A program made the position numbers and the translations under genes. The notes below the pieces were generated by a model. It did no database searches and was not told where the DNA came from. It was given only the letters and a program-made list of their open reading frames with translations. DNA of 63,005 nt from Geosiphon pyriformis (taxonomy: Eukaryota > Glomeromycota > Glomeromycetes > Archaeosporales > Geosiphonaceae), in NCBI GenBank assembly GCA_016748015.1, contig JAAOMT010000690.1:50554-113558 (forward strand), written 5' to 3'. Positions within the stretch are counted from its first letter, which is position 1; each line of letters begins with the position of its first letter. Shown piece after piece: positions 1-14,864 of this stretch.

Positions 1-763
1 TTTTTTTTTTTTTTTCTTTTTTTTTTACCACTCTCTTCTGCTCGATACGTCCATTCTTTTTTCCGAGTTTAACTTTTTGCTCTCCTAGTAAATCTTATAT
101 TAAAAAAGCGAATTCGCACGCTTTTATATTCTATAGAAAAAGAAATCAAAAAAAAATTATCCGAACTTGTGCTTACTTTACTATCCTTATTATAAATTAC
201 TTCAAATTTTATTTATACATATATAATTTTTTATAATAATATAATCTAAATTTTTTTTTATCTTTGTTATATAATAATCTGTTTCTTCCTTCACTTACCA
301 AAGTCAACTCAACTCGACTCAACTCAACTTACTATTCATTGCTCAGAATATTGGAAGTTTATCAAGTCAACAACCCCGCTACAACTTCTACTAAAAAACT
401 ACTACTAGAAATAACATCAACTTTGTGTCACGAATACAAATTTTTTTCTGCAAAAACAACAACTATAAAATCCCTAGGCGAGCCACCGTTTTTTTCAAAA
501 AACAACCAAAACAACACAAAAACGTCCACGCATATATACAGCAACAAAAAAAATTAACTTGGTTTTTTTCTTTCTTCTGCCAAACAAATAATAATTCGAC
601 ATTTAAAGAATATAAAATAAAAGGTACCAAACGTCAAATATAAACGAGCCGGAACACACAACAATAAAACAACATACACAACTCTAACGAAATTCACCAT
701 ACATAAACTTTTTTGAATACACTAAACTTTTATTCTTTTACAACTCAACGAAAAAAAAAAAGT
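1..763 (+). promoter_or_regulatory. Upstream region and 5' leader of the forkhead gene
   Basis: No gene is seen here. It opens with a T-rich tract (1-28) and carries pyrimidine-rich and A-rich stretches plus a short CAACT/CGACT repeat near 305-330, as is common in long fungal 5' leaders. Reading frames in this stretch are short and composition-driven. The promoter and transcription start cannot be placed from sequence alone. Confidence 0.4.
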
Positions 764-2475
<1,712 letters not shown>

Positions 2476-3696
2476 ATTAAACTAGGCCGTGTGTATGTAA
2501 AGATGTGTGCTCGTGTATAAATTCTCATTTCTTCTAGTGATCTTTTAGTTCACTTCAAAAAAAAAAACGTTTTTTTTTTAGCTCTAATTCGGTTCATCAT
2601 TTCAATCCTTTACCTGCTACCTTTCATTATCACGTTTCCCTTCCCGTTTCCAATCGCAACGATATTTTTGTATTATGGTTACTACCAGTATATCCTCCAA
2701 ATCAGAATTTTACGGATCAAGTTCGATTAAATGAAAAAAATCAATCCCCATTTTTCCTGGCCGATTGCAATTGTAATTCATACCACACTTGGGGACCTTT
2801 ATAGCATATATAACTCTCTTGATCCGTGTACAAACATAAACAACTACAACTTTTGTTGGCACTCAAATTTTATCAATCATTTCTGATTCTCTGCCTGATC
2901 TTTATTATTTACATCATCTTAATTATTTTGTACAGCACAAAAAAAAATATAACATAATGGTACGCTATACAACACATGAATATACACAATGCACACAGTT
3001 TACAAACATTAAAACTCGAACACGAACAATTCAATATATATAGGTTATAACCTAAAGCGATCTTTTCTGTTATGTGTTATGGCTCATGATACGACACTTG
3101 GAATTTCTTGCTGGATATTATATCTGGATTTTGAAAAATGGATTCCCCCTTTTCGATATAAAATACATACACACAAAAGACTTTCAATGCTTAGTATCAT
3201 TTGTATACACACTTGTATTGACTGGACTGGTTTCCATTCTCACTATTCTTTGTCTCTTCTCTCACCCTTTTTTTGGGGATAATGCGAGAGCAAGAGCCTC
3301 AAAAGTTTAAAATTTTATTTACCTCCCCACAAATGTATAATTTTCATTCCACGCACAAACAGAAAAACCTTATTTTAATCTTCTTATTTTTTTTTTATTT
3401 TTTTTTATCTTTAATTATTATTCCCCTTACTAGTGGTCTGCAAAACGGTATCTATTCACTCACACGTCAGAGAGTGTTGTTGAATATATAGTATTGCAAT
3501 CCGGGAAACCTATACATCAAGATGGCCACCTTACTTTTCTTACATAGTCTCCCCCAATCCCCCTTTTTTTCTTTATCTTTTCTTTTCTTTTTGGATAGTT
3601 TTAGTTTTAAAAACAAGTGATAAACAAATCACCAAATAAAAATGCTCCCAGTAATCTCTTTTGATCGCTGAAAATTAAAAATTTTGAAAATAAATG

Positions 3697-3716
3697 TTTT
3701 GATTTTGAAATCAAAA
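3697..3716. repeat. Short perfect inverted repeat
   Basis: Arms TTTTGATT and AATCAAAA (8 bp) flank a 4-base loop. It could form a small hairpin in RNA or act as a terminator-like signal, but nothing around it assigns a role. Confidence 0.4.
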
Positions 3717-6700
3717 AGTGACCTATACGATCATTGAGAAATTTGATAGTGAAATTAAAAATAATGATTTTAGAGTACTCGAATATTGATTTTCCATCAA
3801 AAATGTTGATAACTGGATCAAGCGAACAAAAAAAATACGATACGTTACCATTGGTATCATCTATGTGTAAACCAGAAATTATTTTATTTCGAAATATTAT
3901 GATATCAGATAACAGGCAAAAAGCTAATACGCAGGATGATCCTATGCTTCATCATAATAATCATTTGATTCATCATATTATTGTAATGCATGACTAAAAA
4001 TTGAATGACAAGTTGCAGGATCTATATTTTGATGTAAAAAGCGCGATTTTAAATTATTGATTTCTCTCGTCCATTTTTTTTTTTCATGCAAAAATATAAA
4101 GCTATAAAAAGAAATATAAACACTCTTAAAGTAGTCCTCTTTATATGAAAGGTTTATTAGTTAGCATGGCATTGGATATTAGATATTAAATATTAGGCCT
4201 TGCCTTTCTTACCCACTCACTCACTCACTCACTAAAAAGCCTTCAAGAGGCTGAGGGGAATAGATGGTTGAATAAAGATTCCCTCTTTCAATCTATTTAT
4301 GAATTGACATATGAGAACGGTCAAAGAATTCTTGAATTTTTCTTATGACGATAGATCTTCCTAATACCTATCATTAAGTGCCAATCTCCTCGCCGTGGGA
4401 GAAAATTTCCCGTTTTCATTACAATCATTTTTACGGTCTGCTAAACTTGGCTGACGTAAAATCAAACCTTTGCTGGTACAGACCAAATTGATGCGTTTTT
4501 AACTTTTGACAGGTGCTTTTTGAATGCCGAACCCTTCTGGTGCATAATAACCTTTATAAAAAATCCCTTTGAACGATTGACAACAGAGGGAAATAGACAA
4601 AGAAAAACCAGTTGCATCAATAATTGATTGAGCTGTTTTGGCTGTATACGGAACGGAATCTACTAATTTGAAGTGTGCATTTTTGATAGTATTACTTTTC
4701 TGTATAAGGAAATATGTAATCTAAAAGATTCTTGGAAGCGATTTCTTTATGGGAAATTGAAGTTCGAAGATAGGGAGATGAATGAATGAATTTGTGATAT
4801 TGTACCCCAAAGATCTTCCCAAAGTTCAATTAACATCTATGGTAAGATTGTATTCTGATTTGCTGGAGGCAAAGACTCCCAGATTATTGTTGAGTGAACC
4901 GCCCCCCCCCCCTCCCGCAGCTATTTTAATTCCAACTCACTCGTGATAAAGTTCAGGAGTCCCACCGTTACCGTTACCGCATTCTCCCGGGGTGACCGTT
5001 TCACAACTTCCAACACATGCATAGCATTAGCGATCCGTGTTACGACAATCTTTTGTTATTATTTAATGCTGGAACCATGGAAACTTAATTTATAGAACTC
5101 TAAAAGAGTCTAGATTCAAAAACTGTGAGTCTATAATCATGCAGAAAGTTGGATTCTCGAATTGTCCAACCATTTTAAATTTTCTAATCCCCTGTGAAAT
5201 CACACAAAATTACAATACATAGATGTCAGTCAGAACTGAATTCATTGATATTGCTAGGCAGTTATGCTAAATAACAAATAAAATCTCAAAAATGGGTTGT
5301 TTAACTAGTAATGAATCGCGCCAAACTTCCAAACTCAAAGAACTTGTTAAAGTTTCAAACTATTAAAATGATTTGGATTATGTACGTAAACAATGGCAAA
5401 TACATAAAAACATACGCGCAAAACATGGTTGAAATTTTAGGCTACTCGTTTGTTTTTGTTATTTGACATGTTATTATGTTTACTAGAATTTCGCTCCCGG
5501 GAATTTTTCCATTGTAAATGCCGAATAGTCTCTTGGCTTTATATGTGTCTGTAGGTGAGACACAGACAGCCGCCTCTGTTTATGTAGGGTTTGTAGACAT
5601 GATAGCATGGTCGTAGTACAGACTGAGCTGGACTCAAAACTTTGAACAATTGGTAAGACTTAAAGAAAATGAGAGAAATGTTTTTTTTGGTATATTTTCA
5701 GAGAAATGAATTGGAGGATGAGTAATATATTTTGTCAAAGTAGAAAATATTTACAAGATAGTTTCATGGCATTGAAAGCTTATTTTGAAATATAATCCGA
5801 CTTTTTATTACGAGTCTTTGCATTTCATTATTACTCCGACTTGATTACATCACGTCAGATTGATGTTGATCTGATTATGTTTGCTTAATATATAAACTTA
5901 AAAATAATTTTCCCTCTCTTATTAACGATTGATTATTTTATTGTAATACGTATTATCATAAAATAAAATTATACAAATCGTAATGGACTAATCTATTTAA
6001 AGAATTGAATTTACAGCGGTTGATAAAATCTCTCCCAAACGACTGAAGGTCATTTACAATATAACCTTTATTCAGATATGCTATTCACAGACGTTTTCTC
6101 CACTTTTTTGACTATGGGCTTATCCACTAATTTTAAGGATCTGGCCATTGCTCAATGGTTCGCCATTCGTTTCAGCATGATATCATTCAATATCCGACTA
6201 GTGTAAATAGATTGTGGATGATGTGGTGTCAAACACACAAACATTTAATTTTAATCTTTGACTTTTTTACAAACAATCATAAAAATTATACGGTTCTAAC
6301 CAATAAAGGTAGTAGATGATGAAAAATGAAAAAATTTGAGAGTTTACCACAACTTGGGAAAGCTCAGCTTCACCGAGTGGGGGGCTTGTTAAGAATAATT
6401 TACTTGATCTACGAGCAAACAAACGATCTTTCCGGGCTGCACAGGCCGCTGATGAAGTTTGTATGAAAGAATCAGGATTGATGTGGTGGCATTGACGTGC
6501 TATCTACTGTAGCAAGCCAGTCTTTACTGATTGATTCACCGTTTGACACAAAATGACATATCAAAGCCTGAGAGCGGATTACTTACAAGTTGTCAGACAA
6601 AAATTGTAATACAGTAAAACTCATACTATAGTGTACAATCAGCACCAGGATTCGTGGAATATTAGAAGTGCACAGGCAACACAAGAAATACTAAAATTTT

Positions 6701-9533
6701 CTGAAATCCATGGTAAGCAGGTCTGACAAAAATCCCCGCCCGATTTTCATCGCCACCAATCCCTAGGAAGCTACTAAAAAACCAGTTGAAACAAGAACAC
6801 GTTTCGTGGTATGAATGTCCATGGGGATTAAGTTTACACTAAAAATTCTAGTATTATTATTACACACATTATATTAAGTATTTCGGGAAGATGGATTTAT
6901 CGGAAAATCGTAAAGCATCCGAAGATAAAATTGGGAAATAATAGAAGTAAAGGTTTCTATGTTTACAGCTTTTAGTGCCAAGAGTTTGCATTTAACTGCA
7001 ACAATTAAATTGATTTCTCTTTCCCTCTCTTTTTCAAACTCACCCCGGACGAAAAACGGGAGCCAGAATAGGAAAATTTTATGATTTATATCCTTTTGCA
7101 TATTTTAGCCCCAAGTACTTGCTATTAGTATTACTAAATATTAATATGACCATTACTATTTTTTAATTTACTCACATTAGATTTATCATAATCATCATCT
7201 CACAAGAACCCCTGAACAGCTTTTTTAGCCTTACCCACTAACAACGCCAAAACCTTGTTCACAGAAAGTTACAGCTGATTGATTATGGCGATAAATTTCA
7301 AATAATTCCTCGGGGGGTGGGGGGAAAGCATCATGAGAAAGCGTCATGGGAAAGCATCATGAAAGCAGCAGCTAGCAGCAGTTTTTTCATGAAATTCGAC
7401 GCCAACATTCCTAAGACTATTATGAGAATTAAAAATTCCCACATGTTGAAATTTGGTGAACTTCTTCATTCCGCATTCTCAATACCACTTTCTAGAAACC
7501 CGCCGGTTCAAGGATTTTGATTATGGGAAAATTGAATCATGCATATATCGGATGCAGTAACAAGCAAGTTATTTAAGATCTTTACAAGTTTTTAACGGGT
7601 GTTTCCAAATTGGATTGGGAAAAACGTGGGAGCTCTGATGTTGCCTAAATGAGTGCTGCCCGGTTTAAAAATTAGAAGGGTATTTAATTTTCGATATCAT
7701 GGGGATAATTTCAAATTCGAAGATTTGTGAACTGGGAGGGCAAAAAGAAGCAGAAATTTTTTTTTCTAAAGATGCAAGGATCAAGATAACGACGACAAAG
7801 AAACAAAAGAAAATGAGGAAATTTGGCGCTGTTTTTTTTTGAAATGAGGTAAGAATTATAAATCTTCTTGCCTGATTTTATATAAGGGTACAATTTTGAG
7901 GGATTATCAATTTTTCGAAGTTTTTAGTCTTTTATCCCAAAGACACATTTTTTTCAAGGGATTTTTTTTGTGACATTAAAATGTTATATTTTTCTACTAG
8001 TGTCATGAATTTAATAATAATAATAATAATAATGACAAAGCAAGTCACCAATATTAAATCACAGCAGAAAAGTAAAAATTCTCACACACTTCAATAACAA
8101 AACTTTTACTCTATTCATTGTTCTGTCAAGAACATGGTGATAACGACCTATATGAATAATAATATCGGACTCTTGCGTATAGTCTTCCCTGAGTCCCAAT
8201 GGGTCGATTGTCACTTCCAGGGGCGTTATTAAATTCTTTGTTTACGTGAACGTGAAGGTTTATATAATAAGCATAAAAATTAAACATGGATCCTCAAAGT
8301 TTACCCACGATCTTAGATATTCGAAAAACAAATAATCGGTGGTTTGACAGTATGTTTGTTTGATACAAAAAAAAAAAATAGACAGCGAAAGAAAATTTAT
8401 TAATCATGTAAAATAGAATTGACAATTGTATTGATTACTAGAACTGGGAATAATATGAAATTTTTTAAACGGTCAGCTGTGAAATAACATTAAACCGTTC
8501 TAGAAACAAATATAATTCCCATTTAATCTATTAATAGGTTGAAATAATAATTCCACGAAAAAATTCTTTTTTATTTTTCAATTAAACATAAAATTAGAGT
8601 TTTTTGTAAAATAAACAGTTTATACGCCGATTTTTAATCTCAAGAATTCTAGGATTAGACGTTTGGTTGAACCTTTCTTTAATAAAGTTCCAGTTTCAGA
8701 ATGAGTTAAATTTTCATTCATGTATCTCATATATATTGTCTTCTAACTCTTGAAGGAACTCCTGAATGGTGAGATTTGGAAAAGGGGATAACTTTCATAT
8801 TGATGCGGACGTTTTTTGTGCTACACGAGTTGGGTAGTTGAAATTTATTTAAGATTCGGTAATTCAAATGTTCTGTAGTCATTAATTAACTTGAAATCTA
8901 TCATCTTTTATAAATGTTTCTATAGAACCTTACCATCATTGGGAACGTATGAATTTAGAGAATAAAAACTATATCCTTTAGGTTTACCATTATGTTCACA
9001 ATACGACCAACTTTAAACCATTTTTCGAAAAAACCTCCATAACCTACCTCTTTATTTGTTTTCTGTTTTTTTTTTTCAATTTTTCCATATTATTTTTGTT
9101 CCAATATTTACCATTTCACAAACATTTAATAAAACCAACACCATTATTTGGGATCGCTGTTGTTTGATTTAGTAGGATCAAAGATTACAAGTTAAGATCG
9201 TTTTTTTACCCAAGTTTCTTGTTTACACACGCAGTGTTTGGTGACAAAATATTACGATTTATCATACATAAATATTTAATTTAAGCAGTGGTAGTCGAAC
9301 TGTTACATCAAGTGATCGCATCATGTATTTTATTCGTAAGTGATGCAAAAATGTAATTCAAAGCATGTCAACGAAAAAAGTCAAATGTTAATATTCTTTG
9401 ACAAAGAGAATTAATAAAATCATTATACGAATCTACAAGATTCACGTTTTAGACTACCCTGTTTCAATTAAGACTGAAATTGAGTCATCAATTTAAAGAG
9501 ATTTTCTAGGCTTAGATCATTAGTCTAAATATT

Positions 9534-9563
9534 AATTATGATTTATCATGACAAATCATAATT
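9534..9563. repeat. Perfect 11-bp inverted repeat
   Basis: Arms AATTATGATTT and AAATCATAATT are separated by 8 bases. It lies in gene-free AT-rich DNA about 200 bp before the (TTA)n tract. Function unknown; chance formation in AT-rich DNA is possible. Confidence 0.4.
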
Positions 9564-9769
9564 TCAAGTGTTTAAACACTTTAATGTTAGGATAAAAAAA
9601 TGGAGTCTCAATATTTTTTATGCAAAGTTCAAAAAAAAGATTTTTTTAATTTAATAATTTGATAATATAATATATATATATATATGAATTTTTTTTAATA
9701 ATTCTTTTTTATTATTTGATTTTAGTTTAAAATACATATTAATATAAACAATATGATTTTTGATTAAGA

Positions 9770-9906
<137 letters not shown>

Positions 9907-11700
9907 AAATAGTTGGTGGTTGGAGCTACGCTCTTATGCGCATAATAATAAAAATTATATTAAAAGATAATTTAATTTAAAAATTAAACCCGTTTAACTT
10001 ATTTAATATTACTAAATTTAATTAATCCAAAGATTAAATAACAATTATTTACTTAACTAAATTTTTAATACTACTTTTATTAAAATAAATATATATTATA
10101 TTCATGTTTGCTATTTTATGTTTTATATTTTTTTGCTAAATTATTTTAAAAATTTAAATAATTATTAAATTAACAAGTTATTAATTTTAAATAATTAAAA
10201 TTTTAAAATGTATATTATATATAAATTTTATATAAAGTATTTTATAACAAAATAATTAAATTTTAATATTTTTAAATATTTTATTAAGATATTAATAATT
10301 AAGTCAAAATTTTATCTAATTTAAAAACGTCTTTTTACAATATTTTTTGGTTAAGAATTATTAATGATTTTTACATTATATAATATAATAATAATAATAT
10401 ATAATCTCTTTGAACGCTTTCATAAATTTATTGTATAAATATTGTTATTAATTTTCTTTTGATAAATTATAAAATAAAAAACTTGGTCGTTATTTTTTAT
10501 CAAAATTTATTAAATTTAATATATAATAATTATTTTTTTTATCAAAATTTATTTGATTTGATTTATTATATATTTTATTATGATTTGTTTTTTTAACATG
10601 ATAATTAGATGTGAAATTTTGCAAACTTAATTTTAGAAACTGGACTAATTTTCTTGCATAATATCATAAAAAAAAATTTTTAATAAGATAAAACAAATAT
10701 GAAACATTATATTATTTATTTTCATCTTTTTTTGAATTGACCAAATTTTCGATCATTCTAAACTTTATTAATTGAGATAATAATAATATAATAAACATGT
10801 TGATAAATATTTTAAAATTGATTTATAGATTTATTTATTTAACTAATGATACATAAAAAAAAACTTTACATGTTTTAGGAGTAGCTCACGCGTTTTCTTA
10901 TTAATTATAATAATAATTATAATTTTAAAATTTATTTTGAATATATCAAACTTATTATATTAATAAATTTAAAAATTATGAATAAAATAAAATAAAAAAT
11001 GAAAAATAATAATAAGTATCAAATTATTAAGCTTATTTTCATTGTTAATTTTTAATATATAATATATAATTAAATTTGCTATATATCTTGTATATCTGTT
11101 AAAACAACAGAATAAATTTTATAAATTTTATAAATTATGTAATTTAATTATTTATAAATTATTATATATATACATATATTTAAAAAGAATTAAAGGTTTT
11201 AAATAAATAAATAAATAAATAACTATTCAACTTAATTTAATAACTTCAACCAAATTAAAAAAAACCATTAATTATTCAAATTTTAAAAAAATTTAAAACG
11301 TCAAAAGTAAATTCTTAAAAAACATTTCAATTTCAAAAACACAATAATTTAATAATAGATTCAAATATAAACAAACATAATTTTAAAGTTTGAAATATTG
11401 TAAGCTAAGAAAAAATAAATTTTAAAATTATATATTAAACGTTATTAAAAGTTATTTATTTATATTTCAATTAATTAAATTTATAATTATTTAAAAAAAA
11501 ATTGAATTGATTATTATGAAATAAATCTTTATAAAACTTATTTAATTATTGCAAAAAAGAGTGTAATAAGTTTTTAAAAAAGCAAAACATTCTTACACAA
11601 TAATAAAATTTTTAAAAAAAAATTACACATTTTAATATAACCAATTTTCATTAATTTGAGTTATTTAATACTTAACTTGATTTTTTTACATTTAAAATAT
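9907..11700. other. Extremely AT-rich block, no gene
   Basis: Line-by-line reading suggests only about 10 percent G+C, far below the flanks. It holds short palindromic ATTTAAA/AATTAT patches, one short less AT-rich island near 9913-9941, and an ATAAATAA run near 11205-11221. No frame has recognisable protein similarity. It may be a heavily decayed repeat, but nothing in it lets me name a source. Confidence 0.55.
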
Positions 11701-12090
11701 CCACAATTTTAAGTTGAACGGATTAAAAATAAATTACCAATTACTAGGCTTTAATTACAAAAATTAATAGCTATTCATTTCAAAGAAGAATATAGAAATG
11801 ATTTAAATGATGTAAAAAATGTTTGTAAGCTTTAACATTCTATTTTGATAAAGTTGGATTGTATGCAAAAAATGTGTAGAAAATTTACGTAGTGGAGCAA
11901 TTTAGGGTTAGAACTAAGCAATAATGAATAAATAAATTTAAAGATGTATTTTTTCTTAATGATCATTATGTTCTAAATAGCGTGGGAGGTAGTATGCCCT
12001 TATTCAATGAAATAAGAACACCTGATGCGAAAATTTGAATTTATCCAATAACATAATAAATTACAACAAGCAACAAAAAATTTAAAAATC

Positions 12091-12100
12091 AACCAATCAA
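12091..12100 (+). promoter_or_regulatory. Candidate CCAAT box upstream of the ATP synthase subunit k gene
   Basis: The motif AACCAATCAA lies about 290 bp before the start codon, with a second CCAAT-like site at 12172-12176. The fungal Hap2/3/5 complex binds CCAAT and is known to control respiratory genes, so position and gene fit. The motif is short and the call is an inference. Confidence 0.3.
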
Positions 12101-12215
12101 TATTCCCAAAGGGATAGCGGCGGGAAAAGAAAATTTTATTTTTCAAATTAACAAGAAACTTATAATATTAGCCAATTACCGAATTTGCCAACCCATGGTT
12201 TTTAAACTGATATTT

Positions 12216-12248
12216 GTGGCGCTACATAATTTCCTAGAAATGCGCCAC
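12216..12248. promoter_or_regulatory. Inverted repeat GTGGCGC/GCGCCAC in the subunit k promoter
   Basis: Perfect 7-bp GC-rich arms flank 19 bases, about 135 bp before the start codon at 12383. A GC-rich palindrome in such AT-rich DNA is unusual and could be a dimeric factor site. No known motif is matched with certainty. Confidence 0.35.
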
Positions 12249-12382
12249 CTCGGAGTAAATTTAAAAAGATGCCCATACATATAAAAAAATCTTTGCTTTT
12301 TATTTAACTGTTAACCAGTTTTGCTCGGTGTAGAAACCATAAGCTACTCTTTTCTAGGACTCTTTCCCTTTCTTCAATTAGA

Positions 12383-12792
12383 ATGACAGGCTACGTTATT
12401 GCCGGGAGGCATATTCCAACACAATATGTAGGCTAAATTTTATTTTTCTTAGTTTTGCAGCGAGTTATAATTTTATTGGGAAATGGGTTTTATTCGTAAC
12501 CTAAAACAAACTGAAGCTCCGATAGGATAGGAATATCCTCACCCGATGACTTTATGCACTTCCCACCTGAACTGTATAGTCAATTCTTTTATTACACCTT
12601 TAGCTGACTCTCGCCACTTGGGGTACAATTGGTTTGGGAGTTTACGCTTTTAGCCGACGCGCAAAAGCCAACGCCCCAGACCCTCTCACCTCTTCACCGC
12701 CCATCAACGCCTCCTCGCCTGAGGAGGAAGACTTCATAAAAGAGTTCATAAAAAATGCTGAAGCAGAAGACAAAAAAGCAAGCGGACATTAA
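12383..12792 (+). CDS. ATP19: Mitochondrial F1Fo ATP synthase subunit k (Atp19-like)
   Basis: Two exons, 12383-12427 and 12604-12792, give 77 aa. Both exons are too short to stand out as open frames. Exon 1 encodes M-TGYVIAGRHIPTQY; exon 2 continues LTLATWGTIGLGVYAFSRR, then a Pro/Ser linker with the family motif PPINASSPEEEDFIKEF and a Lys-rich end. Length and layout (short N-terminus, one membrane helix of about 16 residues, acidic-basic C-terminus) match fungal Atp19, a small Fo subunit tied to ATP synthase dimers in the inner mitochondrial membrane. The intron (12428-12603) has a GTAGGC donor, weaker than usual, and a TTTAG acceptor. CCAAT-type sites lie upstream. The C-terminal motif makes the assignment firm; the donor is the least certain part. 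Confidence 0.85.
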
Positions 12793-13089
12793 GGACATAA
12801 AAGATATAAAATTCAGGTGATTTAACTATTGAATTTTATCAAAGAATTCAAGAAATTTGACCCAATTAATAGATATTTCTTCTCCATCTTTCTTAAATAT
12901 TAATCAGCCCTGGCTTACTATTCAAATATCACAATATCTGAAATAATTTTCTTGCTTTTGGTGAAAAAATTTTAAGCACGATTCAAAGGAATAGAGGAAC
13001 TTTGAAGTTATCCCTTTCCCATACGGTTACCTGAGATATGAAGATAATAGCCCAATTTTAATATTATACAAACTTTGAATACTCAAACT

Positions 13090-14630
13090 TTACTGAGACA
13101 GCTTACCCCAACCACGTGGATTTGTATCCTTGAAATCATCTAGCCTACGTGCTTTGTACGTTTCTGCATCAATCGCAGCTTCATCGTTGTCATCAACTAC
13201 TTTGCTTTCAGGCATTTTCCTAAGAAAAAACGTGAATGAAATAAAGTTTAGATGATTTCCAAAAACGTTAACCAATTTACCACTTACCCCCCTTCTTTTA
13301 TTATATTGCCCCTTTGCTCTTCTTGCTGGAGATACTCGTCAATTGTCATTGTGGGTAAACGCCAACCCGGTCGAAATACTTGTTGCCGTATGGTTTCTCG
13401 TTGGTTGGTAATTGTAAACGGTCTCAATGGCTGGATCACAAAAAAATTATCCTTCAACTTCACAGAAAAACAATAAAGAAACAAAGAACCGGCTGAATTT
13501 ACCCGCCCTTTGTTTGATAGAAGAGGTCCACTTGGTTCTATGTAGCTAGAATCGACCATGGTGCCATCATTCACTTTTTCCAATTTTGCGCGCGTGCCTT
13601 CTTGATCACGATGGTTTTTCATTTGTTCCAATAATTCTATTTCTTGCTGTATAGCAGCGAGTTCTTCGATAGATTTCTGTATAAATAATTCGATGAGCTT
13701 GATGATAAGCTTGCGCTTAACTTCATCGTCTTGTTCCCCAAGCGCCAATTTTTTTTCTTGTAGCTCCTATAGTAATGATAAATCTCCGAGTATTATTTAA
13801 TGTGTATATTAAATTGGAAATATTTACATATATATTCCAACTTTAAGCTCTTTTTCCAGTCCAATTCTCCGTTTAAAGCGGGCAATCTTAGTTTCACGAG
13901 TTTTAGCAGCATCCTTCTTAATATAATTGCTTTGATCTTCAAGATATTTGAGTTCCTACAAAATATTTGATATTGATATAAACAGGTAAAACTAAGAAAT
14001 ACAAGATTAATTATACAAAAAGAACCTCTTCCCCTAGCATTTCGTACATCTCGAGATTAAGTAAAAACTGTTGATGATGTCGCTGGAAATCAGGTTAATT
14101 AGTATTATCACATGATAAAAAAGTGTTTTAAACTAATTGGGCTTCATTACCTTTGCTATGTTTAGAACATCAAGTCTTTCCTCACTAATTAGTTTTGTTG
14201 TTAAACTACCGAGATATGCTTCCACTAATAAAAATCTATGTTCAACGATTTAATTTTTACATATGAAAAAGCGCAATCAATGATCGCAAAACATTTATCG
14301 GAGTATGAGATTACTTGCCTGAGATCATTAGTATTTATATCATCCAAGGTCTCGTTCGTACTAAACAGGCTCAGGTTTTCTACCATATTTCCACAGTGAG
14401 AAAAGCATTCTAAAGCTCGGCGAACATCCTCCTATAAAATCAATTAAACATAAGAAAATGTAAAAAAATAAATGTCGCCAAATTGAAAATCGAAAAGATA
14501 ACAAAGCCTCGAATGCAACCTGATATTTAGTATCAGAAGTAGAGAGTTGAGAATTTTCAAGCTTTTTATACAAGGCCTCACCAGTGGAGAAAAGCTCCCC
14601 GAGGGATACCTGGGGTTGGTTTGAGGTCAT
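13090..14630 (-). CDS. TAP42: TAP42/IGBP1-like regulator of type 2A protein phosphatases
   Basis: Eight exons on the minus strand: 14630-14520, 14431-14319, 14235-14151, 14082-14026, 13955-13842, 13766-13503, 13430-13288 and 13219-13090, giving 338 aa with all phases consistent. Family features in order: N-terminal helices (residues 1-37), the segment FSTNETLDDINTNDLRFLLV (about 60-80), the basic helix KIARFKRRIGLEKELK (about 145-160), the motif PTMTIDEYLQQE before a Gly cluster, and the C-terminal DDFKDTNPRGWG signature. Tap42 proteins bind PP2A-type catalytic subunits in TOR signalling in the cytoplasm. Length matches human IGBP1 (339 aa). The ATG at 14630 is used; a GTG lies just before it. 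Intron 2 appears to be GC-AG: the only donor that keeps the frame is AG|GCAAGT. It is divergent from the NDUFA9-like gene. Confidence 0.93.
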
Positions 14631-14864
14631 CACACAAGAGAAAATATAGATATTTATGATAATGTCATCTATTACATTAGTCGACTTCTATTATTGACCT
14701 CTTATTATAAATAGCATTTTTCTCACGAAGTCCATCTTCACTTGCATCAGAGCTTCAATGACGTGTATTAATCAGAATTCAATATCTATTCTACATCATA
14801 CACAACCCATTTTTTCAAAGGTAATTTGGAGTGCCAAGCGTCCTTCACCACCAAAGGTAACAAA
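14631..14864. promoter_or_regulatory. Shared 234-bp promoter between TAP42 and the NDUFA9-like gene
   Basis: The two genes are divergent and nothing else fits between them, so both promoters must lie here unless they overlap the genes. The right part may also encode the N-terminus of the NDUFA9-like protein: the frame from an ATG at 14758 reads 36 basic, Ser-rich codons and ends in a TGA that overlaps the ATG at 14865. Confidence 0.5.

Noticed and set aside
3734-3997. Open frame of 87 codons in the gene-free region
   Set aside because: It starts at TTG, shows no recognisable motif, and has a His/Ile-rich end typical of chance frames in AT-rich DNA; no splice partners seen.
7490-7525. GCCGGTTCAAGG resembles a tRNA T-arm
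   Set aside because: No matching acceptor stem, D-arm or anticodon arm around it on either strand.
9907-11700. Mitochondrial DNA insertion as the source of the AT-rich block
   Set aside because: No mitochondrial protein, rRNA or tRNA pattern in any frame, and fungal mitochondrial genes would not be this AT-rich throughout.
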